Positions 1 through 8,476 of a stretch of 64,000 bases of DNA are shown here, in pieces (the stretch's first letter is position 1; every line of letters starts with the position of its first letter). Under the pieces are notes generated by a model that did no database searches, had not been told where the DNA came from, and saw only the letters and a list, made by a program, of their open reading frames with translations. Source of the DNA: Desulfobacterales bacterium (GTDB taxonomy: Bacteria; Desulfobacterota; Desulfobacteria; Desulfobacterales; SpSt-501); the NCBI GenBank assembly GCA_030834695.1, contig JAUQXK010000057.1, positions 46,156-110,155 on the forward strand, read 5' to 3'. The position numbers and the translations under genes were made by a program.

Positions 1-1
1 G

Positions 2-97
2 CTGGGCATCCTGAAAGGGATCGAAATCAAGGAAATCTCGGTGCGGACCGGCGACCGCAACCGATTCCTTTTGATGAAGCCGAAGAAAACAATCTAG
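2..97 (+). CDS. C-terminal end of an unidentified protein (cut by window edge)
   Basis: An open frame runs in from the window edge and stops at TAG 95-97, giving 31 residues that end in a basic tail (MKPKKTI). The reading is plausible because it is open from the first base and is followed by an ordinary 77-bp gap before aroC. The piece is too short for me to recognise a family, so no function is proposed. Confidence 0.45.
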   Translation: MGILKGIEIKEISVRTGDRNRFLLMKPKKTI

Positions 98-174
98 TTG
101 AAAGCGTTCGATAACCGAGATATTACCGACCGTCATACCGAATTATTTTGACCGGCTCAACGGAAGGCTTATCC

Positions 175-1254
175 ATGTCGAGCACCTTCGGGACCGTATT
201 CAAAGTGACAACCTTCGGGGAATCCCACTGCGCCGGGGTCGGTGTCGTGGTGGACGGCTGCCCGTCGCGGCTGCCGCTGGTCGAAGCGGATATCCAACGT
301 CAGCTGGATCGCCGCCGGCCGGGCCAGAGCCGCCTCTCGACCGATCGAGATGAAGCCGACTCCGTCACCATCCTGAGCGGAACGGAGAGCGGCCTCACGT
401 TGGGCACCCCGATCGCCCTGCTGGTCCCGAACAAGGACCAGCGGCCGACCGACTATGCGTCCATGCAGCAGGTGCCGCGCCCTTCCCACGCCGACTATAC
501 CTATCAGATAAAATACGGCATCCGCGCCGCGAGCGGCGGCGGTCGCTCCAGCGCGCGGGAAACCATCGCCCGGGTGGCCGCCGGTGCGGTCGCGGAGAAA
601 CTCCTGCGCGAGCGCTTCGGGGTGGAGATCGTCGCCTGGGTCGGCGCAGTGGGCGATGTGGACGCCCCGGATGTCGATGTGCTGACCGTCAACCGTGCCG
701 GCGTGGATCGGTTCGACGTGCGCTGCCCCCATGCCGAATCCGCCGAACGCATGATGGCTGAGATTGCAAGAGTGAAGGCCGCCAAGGATTCGGTGGGCGG
801 TGTCGTCGCCTGTGTCTGCCGCAACGTGCCCGCCGGATTGGGAGAACCGGTGTTCGGCAAGACGGAGGCCCTCTTGGCTCAGGCCATGTTGTCCATTCCG
901 GCCACCAAGGGATTCGAGATCGGTTCGGGGTTTTCCGGGGCGCGGATGCTGGGCAGCCGCCACAACGACCCTTTCGTGCCCAAGGACGGCCGGCTCGGCA
1001 CCCTGACCAACCGCAGCGGCGGGGTGCAGGGAGGCATCACCAACGGAGAACCCATCGTATTCCGCGTGGCCTTCAAGCCGCCGGCCACCATCGGCCGCGC
1101 CCAGGACACGGTCGACTTCGTCGGCACCCCTGTCACGCTGGAAGCCAGGGGCCGCCACGATCCCTGCGTGGTTCCGCGCGCGGTGCCCATCGTCGAGAGC
1201 ATGGCCGCCCTGGTGCTGGCCGATCTGGCGCTGATCCAGAGCATGCGCCAATAG
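175..1254 (+). CDS. aroC: Chorismate synthase
   Basis: This 359-residue protein catalyses the last step of the shikimate pathway: anti-1,4 elimination of phosphate from EPSP to give chorismate, using reduced FMN in the cytoplasm. The N-terminus carries the family start [19 protein letters not shown]. The signature [16 protein letters not shown] lies near residue 123, and GFEIGSGF and [15 protein letters not shown] follow. The length matches bacterial AroC (about 350-390). I chose ATG 175 because GGAAGG (162-167) precedes it by 7 bases and because the family motif begins at once. An upstream in-frame TTG at 148 would add nine non-conserved residues. It stands alone, followed by a 231-bp gap. 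Confidence 0.96.
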   Translation: MSSTFGTVFKVTTFGESHCAGVGVVVDGCPSRLPLVEADIQRQLDRRRPGQSRLSTDRDEADSVTILSGTESGLTLGTPIALLVPNKDQRPTDYASMQQVPRPSHADYTYQIKYGIRAASGGGRSSARETIARVAAGAVAEKLLRERFGVEIVAWVGAVGDVDAPDVDVLTVNRAGVDRFDVRCPHAESAERMMAEIARVKAAKDSVGGVVACVCRNVPAGLGEPVFGKTEALLAQAMLSIPATKGFEIGSGFSGARMLGSRHNDPFVPKDGRLGTLTNRSGGVQGGITNGEPIVFRVAFKPPATIGRAQDTVDFVGTPVTLEARGRHDPCVVPRAVPIVESMAALVLADLALIQSMRQ

Positions 1255-1336
1255 CCGGGATTCCCTGCGGGAGAGCCGCCGGGAAAGCACTCGCTTTGCG
1301 CATCTTTATTGGCCTGTTTTTTTGCCGGCAAAGGCA

Positions 1337-1364
1337 TTGACATTTGCTTGTCTTCGAGTATCCT
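1337..1364 (+). promoter_or_regulatory. Putative sigma70 promoter for the first TAXI TRAP operon
   Basis: TTGACA (1337-1342) and TATCCT (1359-1364) are separated by 16 bp. The pair lies in the aroC to TAXI intergenic gap, about 120 bp before the start of the binding-protein gene. It was found by motif inspection only. Confidence 0.4.
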
Positions 1365-1421
1365 GCCACCTGCCTTTTCAAGCGCAGCAACCATGAATAC
1401 GGTTCCCAGGCAATTTCTGCG

Positions 1422-1441
1422 CCCGCCAAACGGGTTTTTTT
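1422..1441 (+). terminator. Short terminator-like hairpin in the leader of the TAXI operon
   Basis: CCCG (1422-1425), a five-base loop and CGGG (1431-1434) are followed by seven T residues (1435-1441). The 4-bp stem is weak. It lies between the putative promoter and the binding-protein gene, so it could end aroC transcripts or act as an attenuator for the transporter operon. Confidence 0.3.
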
Positions 1442-1485
1442 GTTCTGAAGGTTTCACCAATCCAATCGGAAAGGAAGATCTCGCA

Positions 1486-2496
1486 ATGAGAATCAATCGT
1501 CTGCTCTCAAAAGATGAAGGCATCGGACGCCGGGAATTTCTGAAAATCAGCGCAACGGTCGGCGGAGCCGTTCTCCTGAATCAGGTCCCCGGTCTTTACG
1601 CGCAGGACAAGAAGCGGATATCGGTGGCAACCGGCGGCATGGGCGGGGTTTATTTCGTTCTGGGCGGCGGAGTTGCAAGCGTTCTCACCAAATATGCCGG
1701 GGTCGAAGCCACGGCCGAGGTGACGGCCGCTTCCGTGGACAACTGCAAGCTCGTCGGCGCGAAAAAGGCCGATTTGGCTTTCTGCATGAACGATGTGGCC
1801 TATGATGCCCTCAAGGGACAGGGGAATTTCAAAGCCGCGCTTCCGCTTCGAACCCTCTGCGTCACCTACCCCAACATTATGCATGTGGTGACCACCGAGG
1901 GTACGGGAATCAAGAAAGTGGCCGACCTGAAGGGCAAGCGCGTGTCCACGGGCGCGCCCGGCAGCGGGACCGAGGTCAAGGCGCTGCGAACGCTGGAGGC
2001 CGCCGGGCTGAACCACGAAAAGGATGTCAAGAAAGACCGCCTGGGAGCGGCCGAGTCGGCCGGCGCCATGAAGGACGGCAAGATCGATGCCTACTTCTGG
2101 GACGGCGGTGTCCCCACCTCCTCGGTCCTGGACCTCTCCGCCTCCCCCGGGATCAAGATGGTTCTCATCCCCCATGAGGACTTGATCGCGCCCATGAGCG
2201 CCAAATACGGCCCGGTGTATTACAAGTCCATCATTCCCAAGGGCGTTTACACCGGCATCGATTACGACACCCCCGTGTGCGGGGTGGCGAACATCATCAT
2301 CTGCAACGAAGCCATGGACGAAGCCCTGGCCTACCAGATCACCAAGGTGGTCTTCGAACACCAACCCGAACTGGTGGCCATTCACAAGGAGGCCACCAAC
2401 CTCACCCTGGAAAACGGTTCCTCGAACAAGGCGCTGCCGTACCACAAGGGCGCGGCCAAGTATTTCAAGGAAAAGGGGTTGAGCGTGCCGGTGTGA
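1486..2496 (+). CDS. TAXI-family TRAP transporter solute-binding protein (Tat-exported)
   Basis: A 336-residue periplasmic receptor of the TAXI branch of TRAP importers, which bind organic or amino acids and deliver them to the fused permease. The N-terminus shows a twin-arginine signal (RREFLK at about residues 15-20, then a hydrophobic stretch and VPGLYAQ). The mature domain opens with a glycine-rich TAXI block (SVATGGMGGVYFVLGGGVAS) and has PGSGTEVKALRTLEAAGL in the middle. ATG 1486 follows AAGGAAG; the open frame extends upstream to 1309 but without family sequence. It overlaps the next gene by 4 bp (GTGA). The ligand cannot be told from sequence. Confidence 0.9.
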   Translation: MRINRLLSKDEGIGRREFLKISATVGGAVLLNQVPGLYAQDKKRISVATGGMGGVYFVLGGGVASVLTKYAGVEATAEVTAASVDNCKLVGAKKADLAFCMNDVAYDALKGQGNFKAALPLRTLCVTYPNIMHVVTTEGTGIKKVADLKGKRVSTGAPGSGTEVKALRTLEAAGLNHEKDVKKDRLGAAESAGAMKDGKIDAYFWDGGVPTSSVLDLSASPGIKMVLIPHEDLIAPMSAKYGPVYYKSIIPKGVYTGIDYDTPVCGVANIIICNEAMDEALAYQITKVVFEHQPELVAIHKEATNLTLENGSSNKALPYHKGAAKYFKEKGLSVPV

Positions 2497-2966
2497 ACCG
2501 GAAGGGACCTCGGGCCGGCCGCTGGACGGTTTTTATCGTACTGGCGCTCGCCTGCCTGGCGGCCGGCATCCGGCCATTGGTGCTGGAGATCGGGTCTCAA
2601 GGCCCTCGTCTGTGGGTTCGCGAGGGAGACCTGATCTCTCTGCACTACACTCAATCCATGTACGGCGTGCCGGTGGCGGAGCACCTGCGGGTGGAAGACG
2701 GCCGTTTGGTCCTCTTCGAGGTCGTCTCCTCCGAGGCTGCGCTCGAGTACCTCGGTATTGAAGCCAAGGGTCCCAACAATGTGCGAAGGGTCCTGCAGGA
2801 GTTTTCGATCCCGGCGGACAGCGTCGGCAACCACGTGCTGTGCGCGGGCGGGCGCCGCCTCCCCTTGGCATCCGTCCCGGCGGACGAGGGCCGAATTCTC
2901 ATCCGGCTGACCCGGCCACCGCTTTTCATTTATCTGATTCACGCACTCAGGGAGTTTTGGAGATGA
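2493..2966 (+). CDS. DUF1850 protein of a TAXI TRAP operon
   Basis: This 157-residue protein has one hydrophobic N-terminal segment (about residues 11-27) and a small predicted extracytoplasmic domain containing LHYTQSMYGVPVAEHLRVED. DUF1850 genes typically sit between the binding protein and the fused permease of TAXI systems, as here. Their role is unknown, perhaps as an accessory of the transporter. The GTG start at 2493 overlaps the stop of the binding-protein gene, and its own stop overlaps the permease start (ATGA), so the three genes are translationally coupled. Confidence 0.85.
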   Translation: MNRKGPRAGRWTVFIVLALACLAAGIRPLVLEIGSQGPRLWVREGDLISLHYTQSMYGVPVAEHLRVEDGRLVLFEVVSSEAALEYLGIEAKGPNNVRRVLQEFSIPADSVGNHVLCAGGRRLPLASVPADEGRILIRLTRPPLFIYLIHALREFWR

Positions 2967-4960
2967 CGGACAAGCAAACGACGATGGAAGCTTCTGGGGC
3001 GGACCTCACTGAGGAGCAGAAAAAGAAGCTCGAGCAATTGATGGAGGAAGAAGAGGGCGCGACGCGCAAGGTCAAAGGGTTCTGGGGTAAGGCCATCACC
3101 ACTCTGGCAGTGGCATTGTCGCTGTTCGCGCTGTATTCCGCCGTCGTTCCGGTGACCACCCAGATTCTGAGGAGCGTCTTCGTCGCGTTTCTACTCGCAC
3201 TTTCGTTCCTCTATTACCCGCTGACGGTGAAGCATAAGGGCAAGATCACGATGTTGGACATCGGTCTTGCAGCTCTCGGCCTGGCCTGCATCGGATACAT
3301 GCTTTTCGATTTCGAGGAGTTCATCTACCGGGCGGTGACGCCGGAGAGCGGGGACCTGATCTTCGGCGTGCTGTTCATCCTTCTCATTCTGGAGGCCACC
3401 CGGCGGTCATCGGGCTGGATCATGCCGATCACCTGCATCCTCTTCCTGCTGTATGCCTATGTCGGGCCCTGGCTGCCGGCCCCCTGGACGCATCGCGGCT
3501 ACGACGTGGAACGCATCATCGGCCACATGTACATGACGCTGGAGGGGGTCTTCGGCGTGCCCATCGACGTGTGTTCCACGATCATCGCGGGGTTCTGCAT
3601 TTTCGGCGCTTTCCTGACCATCTCGGGTGCGGGTAAATTCTACGTGGACTTCGCATTCGCCAGCATGGGCCAGAAGCCGACGGCCGCCGGGCGCGCGGTG
3701 GTCGCCACGTCCTATTTTCTGGCCATGGCCTCCGGCTCGGGGGTAGCCAATACCGTGGCGATCGGGTCCGTGGCCTACCCCATGCTCTCGCAAGCCGGCT
3801 ATGACCGCAACAACGCCGGCGGGTTCCTGGCGGCGGGCGGCATGGGCGCCATCACCACTCCCCCGGTCATGGGGGCCGCGGCCTTCCTGATCGCGGAGTT
3901 CCTGCGGATCAGCTACCTGGAGGTGATCCTGCTCGCTCTGATCCCGGCGGCACTCTACTACTGGGGGCTGTTGCTGATGGTGGAGTTCGACGCCCGCAAA
4001 TTCGGGCTCAAAGAAGTCGCCCTCACCCGGCACATAACGGCCGGCCAGCTGTTCAAGCGCTATGGCTACCACTTCATACCGCTGGCGGCCATCGTCGGCT
4101 TTCTGGTCACGGGGTTTACCGCCCAGATCGCCGTCTTCGCGGCCATCGTGACCTGCTTTCTGGTCTCTTTCATTCGAAGGGAGAGCTGGTTCACGCCGCC
4201 CAAGCTGCTGGAGGCCCTCAAGCAGGGTTCTCTCACCGTGCTCAACGTGGGCGCCATTTGCGCCGCGGCGGGCATCATCGTCGGCATCGTGAGCCTGACG
4301 GGGCTGGGGCTAAAGCTCTCGAGCATCATCATCGACTATGCCGGGGGCAGTCTTTTCATGACGGCCGTCTACACCGGCGTCCTCCTCTGGATCATCGGCC
4401 TCGCCGTGCCGATTACCGCCACTTATATCATCGCAGCGGTGATTGCGGCGCCGGCGCTGACCAAGCTCGGTGTGCCGGATTACGCCGCTCACATGTTCAT
4501 CTTCTATTATGCGCTGCTGTCCGAGGTCTCGCCGCCCACGGCGCTGTCGCCGTTCGCGGCGGCAGCCATCACCGGCGGCAATCCTTTCAAGACGACCATG
4601 ATGGCCTGGAAATACACGCTGACCGCCTTCCTGCTGCCTTTCATTTTCACGGTGCTGCCCGAGGGCAAGGCCCTGCTCCTGCACTGGGAGGGCATCGGCC
4701 TGCTGAGCGGGATATGGACCATTATATCGGCTTTCATCGGGATCGGCCTGCTGGCGTCGGGTTGTTCAGGCTGGCTCCTCCGCAAATCCACGGCCCTGGA
4801 GCGGGCCATCACGATTGTGGCGGCCCTGGGGTTTGTCTTGCCGTATCATATCGGCAGCATCGCGGGGGCGGTCCTGATTGGCGTGGTGGTGCTGCTGCAG
4901 AAAACCAACTGGATCAAGAAACCCCCGCCACGGGAGCCAAAAGAGGTCTTCCGGATTTGA
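2963..4960 (+). CDS. TRAP transporter fused permease (DctQM-type, TAXI system)
   Basis: A 665-residue inner-membrane protein that fuses the small (4TM) and large (12TM) TRAP permease subunits and imports the ligand held by the TAXI receptor using an ion gradient. The first 40 residues are a charged helix-forming stretch rich in E and K, followed by many hydrophobic segments. Large-subunit motifs are visible: ASGSGVANTVAIGSVAYPML, GGMGAITTPPVMGAAAFL and SPPTALSPFAAAAITGG. ATG 2963 follows GGGAG at 2950-2954 and overlaps the DUF1850 stop. It is the last gene of a three-gene operon. Confidence 0.92.
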   Translation: MTDKQTTMEASGADLTEEQKKKLEQLMEEEEGATRKVKGFWGKAITTLAVALSLFALYSAVVPVTTQILRSVFVAFLLALSFLYYPLTVKHKGKITMLDIGLAALGLACIGYMLFDFEEFIYRAVTPESGDLIFGVLFILLILEATRRSSGWIMPITCILFLLYAYVGPWLPAPWTHRGYDVERIIGHMYMTLEGVFGVPIDVCSTIIAGFCIFGAFLTISGAGKFYVDFAFASMGQKPTAAGRAVVATSYFLAMASGSGVANTVAIGSVAYPMLSQAGYDRNNAGGFLAAGGMGAITTPPVMGAAAFLIAEFLRISYLEVILLALIPAALYYWGLLLMVEFDARKFGLKEVALTRHITAGQLFKRYGYHFIPLAAIVGFLVTGFTAQIAVFAAIVTCFLVSFIRRESWFTPPKLLEALKQGSLTVLNVGAICAAAGIIVGIVSLTGLGLKLSSIIIDYAGGSLFMTAVYTGVLLWIIGLAVPITATYIIAAVIAAPALTKLGVPDYAAHMFIFYYALLSEVSPPTALSPFAAAAITGGNPFKTTMMAWKYTLTAFLLPFIFTVLPEGKALLLHWEGIGLLSGIWTIISAFIGIGLLASGCSGWLLRKSTALERAITIVAALGFVLPYHIGSIAGAVLIGVVVLLQKTNWIKKPPPREPKEVFRI

Positions 4961-4987
4961 TCGTAGGAAGCATCTGTCGACGCTCAA

Positions 4988-5086
4988 GTTATTGCTCCGG
5001 CAATAAAATATGTTCAATGCGGCCATATTGCTCATCGGCGCGGCTGACCTCGGCTGGTGGCGTACCGGTTTATGGCCGGAGTAATA
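4988..5086 (+). repeat. 99-bp interspersed repeat with inverted termini (copy 1)
   Basis: The left end reads TATTGCTCCGGC and the right end GCCGGAGTAATA, a near-perfect terminal inverted repeat. The sequence is clearly related to 20469-20565: both share CTCCGGCAATAAAATA, GTTCAATG and ACCTCGGCT in the same order. No coding content is seen. It behaves like a small non-autonomous mobile or REP/MITE-type element. A short match to the left end also occurs near 29021. Confidence 0.6.
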
Positions 5087-5107
5087 TTTAAGCAGAAGGG
5101 AGCCGCC

Positions 5108-6217
5108 ATGGTATGCATTATTACTTCGGCAAAATATGCCAAGGCCCGTCATTCCGGCGAAAGCCGGAATCCGTGCGTCTGGGAGTGGATGCCGGATCAA
5201 GTCCGGCATGGCGGTATTGACGCATTTGGCTGCCGGTTTAATAACAGAACGAACGCCGCCACACCTGAAGGCAGGCCACGGGCAATTTTAAGGCAGCTTA
5301 GAGTCATTCAGGCCATTTTCTTGGTCGCCGCCGCGGTTCTGGTTTTCACGAATGCGTCCGCCGCCGATCTGGCATTGCCGCCCGTCAATCTCGGAGAGAC
5401 CAGTTTCCAGGACGGCATTGCGTTCCCGGGTTGGCTCGTGGAAGAGACCTTCATCTATTACGATGCCAACAGCTTCACCGACTCAAAGGGAAAAGACATT
5501 CCGGGTTCCAACCGGTTAACCGCCATGAGCGCCGTCACCCATGTGGCTTGGATTTCAAGTTTCCGCCTGCTGGGAGGGTTCTACGGGGCGGAGGTCCTTC
5601 TCCCGCTGGCCGATCTCGACGTTGATACCGATTTCGGACCCAACGGCCGGGAACGCGGCGTGGGGGATTTGATCGTAGGGCCTTTTTTCATCCAGTGGAG
5701 CGACAGCAAGCTTTTCGGCATGCCCTATTTTCACCGGTTCAACCTCGACTTCGTCCTGCCCACCGGCGAATACCGCCAAAATTCTTCGGTCAACGTCGGC
5801 AGCAATATTTACACCTTCAATCCTTACTATGCCTTCACCCTCATTCCGACCGACCGGCTGGAGGTGAGCGCGCGCCTGCATTACCTGTGGTGCTCGGAAA
5901 ACAGCGATCCCTTCGTGGGCCTGGGCGCCGACAACACCCAGCCCGGGCAGGCATTCCACGCCAACTTCGCCGCTTCCTACGAGATTTTGAAGGGTCTCCG
6001 GCTCGGCCTCAACGGCTATTTTCTTCAGCAGTTCACCGATGACCAAGTGGACGGCGACGACCAGGCCCGATCAAAGGAACGCGTCCTGGGCATCGGCCCC
6101 GGCCTCAAGTACACCTACGAGCGGCTGTCGCTTTACCTGAACACCTATCACGAGGCTGCCGCGGAAAATCGGCCGGAGGGATTCCGGGGAATCTTTCGGC
6201 TGTCCGCGGCGTTCTAA
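5108..6217 (+). CDS. Outer-membrane channel of the phenol-degradation meta-pathway (MetA/SphA-like) type
   Basis: From about residue 90 on this looks like a PF13557-type beta-barrel: a signal-peptide-like segment ending in TNASA, then alternating strands and a C-terminal phenylalanine (RLSAAF) as in outer-membrane proteins. Such proteins are thought to pass hydrophobic or aromatic substrates. The start is doubtful. ATG 5108 has a good ribosome site (AGAAGGGAG, 5 bases away), but the first 60 or so residues include translated repeat DNA (RHSGESRNP). The signal peptide has no ATG or GTG directly before it. Either the repeat inserted between the original start and the signal sequence, or translation begins at a rare codon near 5300. 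Confidence 0.7.
   Translation: MVCIITSAKYAKARHSGESRNPCVWEWMPDQVRHGGIDAFGCRFNNRTNAATPEGRPRAILRQLRVIQAIFLVAAAVLVFTNASAADLALPPVNLGETSFQDGIAFPGWLVEETFIYYDANSFTDSKGKDIPGSNRLTAMSAVTHVAWISSFRLLGGFYGAEVLLPLADLDVDTDFGPNGRERGVGDLIVGPFFIQWSDSKLFGMPYFHRFNLDFVLPTGEYRQNSSVNVGSNIYTFNPYYAFTLIPTDRLEVSARLHYLWCSENSDPFVGLGADNTQPGQAFHANFAASYEILKGLRLGLNGYFLQQFTDDQVDGDDQARSKERVLGIGPGLKYTYERLSLYLNTYHEAAAENRPEGFRGIFRLSAAF
5147..5213 (+). repeat. Interspersed palindromic repeat (translated as RHSGESRNP)
   Basis: It contains CGTCATTCCGGCGAAAGCCGG and, further on, a second palindrome GCCGGATCAAGTCCGGC. This is a common proteobacterial intergenic repeat; a relative in the opposite orientation lies at 50944-51045. It falls inside the open frame of the outer-membrane channel gene. 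Confidence 0.65.
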
Positions 6218-6544
6218 CCCGCCGGCCAAGCCGCCAAGTCGCAGATTAAGGCACGCGGCTACGGCGGCGGTTTTTCCGGCGCGACGGCCATATCGAGCTG
6301 CGGCTGGAAAACCCGGCCGATGCCCATCTGCGCTAGGGCCTCGGCGAGGTCTGGGGTCTTATACAGAAGCTGACAATCATTCCGGACCATGCACCGCAGT
6401 GTGCTCAGCATATTGAGACAAAATGATTTATAGCTCATTTTGGATTGGGATGTTATGCTGAAAATGCATGCAGGGTTTTTTTCAAGAAACCATCCAATCT
6501 TTGTGAGGCGGCGATGCTGGGATTGCATGGGGTAGGTGAAGGCG
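6218..6544. other. 327-bp gap with possible gene debris
   Basis: No intact gene is seen. On the minus strand around 6265-6360 a stretch reads like the end of a protein (DLAEALAQMGIGRVF), but I cannot assign it and nothing continues it. A 7-bp inverted repeat (AAAATGA / TCATTTT, about 6420-6441) precedes the corA-like gene. Base composition drops here relative to the flanks. Confidence 0.35.
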
Positions 6545-7531
6545 ATGAAGCATTTTGAGTGCACAGCGAATGGACTCGTGGAGTCTAATGAACGCTCGGG
6601 GCAGATCCTTATTGCGAGCGCACCCGATGAGCAGGAGCGGGAGTTCGTCAAAAAGCAGTTTCGCCTTGACGACTACGATTTGGGATCGACGCTCGACGCA
6701 GACGAGGTCCCTCGCCTCGAAATCTCAAATGGGCGCCTGCTCCTGATCTGGAAGGTCCCACTGTCCGCTACGGTGTCGGATACCGTGGAGTTGGGCATCA
6801 TCACCATGGGCATCTGCCTCAACCAAGAGCGCCTGGCGTTTGTTCGCGCCAGTGGCGATGTCGGTCTCGCAGACCGGGAGTTCCGCAGTGTCAGCAGTCC
6901 GCGCGATGTGATGTTGGCTCTTCTTCTGCGCACAGTCAGGCACTTTGTAGGGCACCTCAGGGCCATCCGTCAAATCAGCAAAGAGCTAGAGAAGAAAATC
7001 ACCGTGTCCATGGAGAACAAGCATCTGCTCCAAATGTTCTCCCTGAGCGAGGACCTCGTCTACTATCAAGACGCCATAGAAGGCAACGCCGCCGTAATCT
7101 CAAAGCTGCGCGCTGTTGCTGGTCAGTTCGGCTTTGATCCCCGCCAGATCGAGCTGCTCGATGACATTGTGCTGGAGAATAACCAGGCTGCCCGTCAAGC
7201 GAGCATCTTCGCCTCCGTACTTAGCGGCCTCATGGACGCGCGCGGCACCATAGTCAACAATAACATGAACGTCTTGCTAAAAAACCTCACTCTGATCAAT
7301 ATCGTCTTCTTGCCGCTCAATCTCATTGCGAGCATCGGCGGCATGTCGGAATGGAGCATGATGACGGAAGGCCTTGATTGGAGGCTGTCCTATTTCCTGT
7401 TCTCGCTTGGGATGGTGGCCCTTGGGTGGGCGACCTGGATCTTCATGAAGAAGGTGATAGATCGTGATGAGTTGCGAAGTCACCCGAAGCGCGCCAGAGA
7501 AGCTGAAGACCGCCGCCTAACAAGCCGATAA
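6545..7531 (+). CDS. corA: CorA-family divalent-cation channel with a GMS instead of GMN motif
   Basis: A 328-residue member of the CorA/ZntB superfamily of pentameric Mg2+/Zn2+ channels. It has the large N-terminal cytoplasmic domain, a long helix, and two C-terminal hydrophobic segments (LINIVFLPLNLIASIGG and LSYFLFSLGMVALGWATWIF) followed by a basic tail. The signature at the end of the first membrane helix, normally GMN, is GGMSE (G266-M267-S268). The hallmark selectivity asparagine is therefore serine, and the transported ion is uncertain. ATG 6545 is preferred (AGGTGA five bases upstream); GTG 6536 is possible. No operon partners. Confidence 0.85.
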   Translation: MKHFECTANGLVESNERSGQILIASAPDEQEREFVKKQFRLDDYDLGSTLDADEVPRLEISNGRLLLIWKVPLSATVSDTVELGIITMGICLNQERLAFVRASGDVGLADREFRSVSSPRDVMLALLLRTVRHFVGHLRAIRQISKELEKKITVSMENKHLLQMFSLSEDLVYYQDAIEGNAAVISKLRAVAGQFGFDPRQIELLDDIVLENNQAARQASIFASVLSGLMDARGTIVNNNMNVLLKNLTLINIVFLPLNLIASIGGMSEWSMMTEGLDWRLSYFLFSLGMVALGWATWIFMKKVIDRDELRSHPKRAREAEDRRLTSR

Positions 7532-7671
7532 AGCCGCGGACTCCTGCGGCGCCTGCAGCTTATGGACAGGCGTTTCGTGAATATCACCGCAAACTGACTC
7601 CCCCAAAAACTGCCTTATTGACGGCGACCGGCAACATATCAGATTTACAATAAGATAACAAAAAATTAACA

Positions 7672-7699
7672 TTGACATTAACATTTTGTTTGTTAAAAT
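7672..7699 (+). promoter_or_regulatory. Sigma70-type promoter of lexA cassette
   Basis: TTGACA (7672-7677), a 16-bp spacer and TAAAAT (7694-7699) lie in a strongly A+T-rich stretch 65 bp before the lexA start. The match to consensus is good. Confidence 0.6.
7678..7696. promoter_or_regulatory. Putative LexA operator, TTAACA-N7-TGTTAA
   Basis: A perfect inverted repeat of two 6-bp half sites separated by 7 bp fills the spacer of the lexA promoter and touches its -10 box. A repressor bound here would block RNA polymerase, as expected for autoregulation. A further TTAACA half site occurs just upstream (7666-7671). The half site differs from the E. coli and Gram-positive consensus boxes, and LexA boxes are known to vary widely between phyla. 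Confidence 0.55.
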
Positions 7700-7763
7700 A
7701 TGCAGAAAACACAGAGCAAGCGGCGGACGGCCGCTTCCAACGCCCTTTGAAGAACCACCAGGT

Positions 7764-8435
7764 ATGAAGGCCATGCCGAACCCACTGACTCCCACCCAGC
7801 AGCGCCTGATGGATTACCTGCGCCACAAAATTGCGGCGGACGGCCGGGCGCCCAGCCTGCGCCAGGCGGCGGCAGACATGAAGGTCAGTCACGTGGCCAT
7901 CGCTCGGACCCTGCGAACGCTGGAATCCAAAGGGCTGCTGAAGCGCGAGGGCCGCTATGGCCGCACGGTGCACCTTTTAAATCACGGCCGCGAGATGGCG
8001 GCGTTGCAGCGTGGCCGCGACGTGCCGGTCATCGGGCGCATCGCGGCGGGTTTGCCTATGTATGCACAGCCGGAATGGGACAGCAGCATCATCGTGGATG
8101 CCGAGATCTTCCGCGGCCAGAACCTTTTTGGTCTGCGGGTGCGCGGAGACTCAATGAAGGAAGCGGGCATTCTGGACGGGGATCTCGTTATCTGCGAGCC
8201 GCGCCAGTACGCCCAGAACGGCGAGATCGTCGTGGCATTGATCCACGAGGAGGCCACTGTGAAACGATTCTTCCGGCGCACCGGCCACATCGAGCTGCGC
8301 CCGGAGAACCGAAACCACTCGCCCATGCGCTACGGTTTCGACGAGGTTCTCGTGCAGGGGAAGGTGGTGGGGTTGGTGCGCACCATGACGAGCGTTCCCA
8401 TGGAGGGGTTAGGAACGCCACAGGGACGCTTCTAA
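7764..8435 (+). CDS. lexA: LexA repressor
   Basis: A 223-residue SOS repressor/autopeptidase. The N-terminal winged helix (about residues 8-70) includes SLRQAAADMKVSHVAIARTL. The self-cleavage site is A95-G96 (IAAGLP). The peptidase dyad is Ser130 (GDSMKEAG) and Lys167 (EEATVKRFF), so cleavage on RecA filaments should work. A second in-frame ATG at 7773 is too close to GAAGG to be the likely start. It heads a cassette with DUF72, an ImuB-like protein and DnaE2 and probably controls all four from the operator upstream. Confidence 0.93.
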   Translation: MKAMPNPLTPTQQRLMDYLRHKIAADGRAPSLRQAAADMKVSHVAIARTLRTLESKGLLKREGRYGRTVHLLNHGREMAALQRGRDVPVIGRIAAGLPMYAQPEWDSSIIVDAEIFRGQNLFGLRVRGDSMKEAGILDGDLVICEPRQYAQNGEIVVALIHEEATVKRFFRRTGHIELRPENRNHSPMRYGFDEVLVQGKVVGLVRTMTSVPMEGLGTPQGRF

Positions 8436-8476
8436 CGCCTTAACGTTTTCGCAAAGCTGCTCCGAACAGGCGGCAT

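Noticed and set aside
169..1290. Long minus-strand open frame (373 codons) opposite aroC
   Set aside because: It mirrors aroC codons in a G+C-rich gene, has no recognisable domain or ribosome site, and its composition is His/Gly/Arg-rich as expected for an antisense shadow.
6259..6651. Minus-strand 130-codon open frame before corA
   Set aside because: It overlaps the corA start and only its last 40 codons look protein-like; at most decayed debris.
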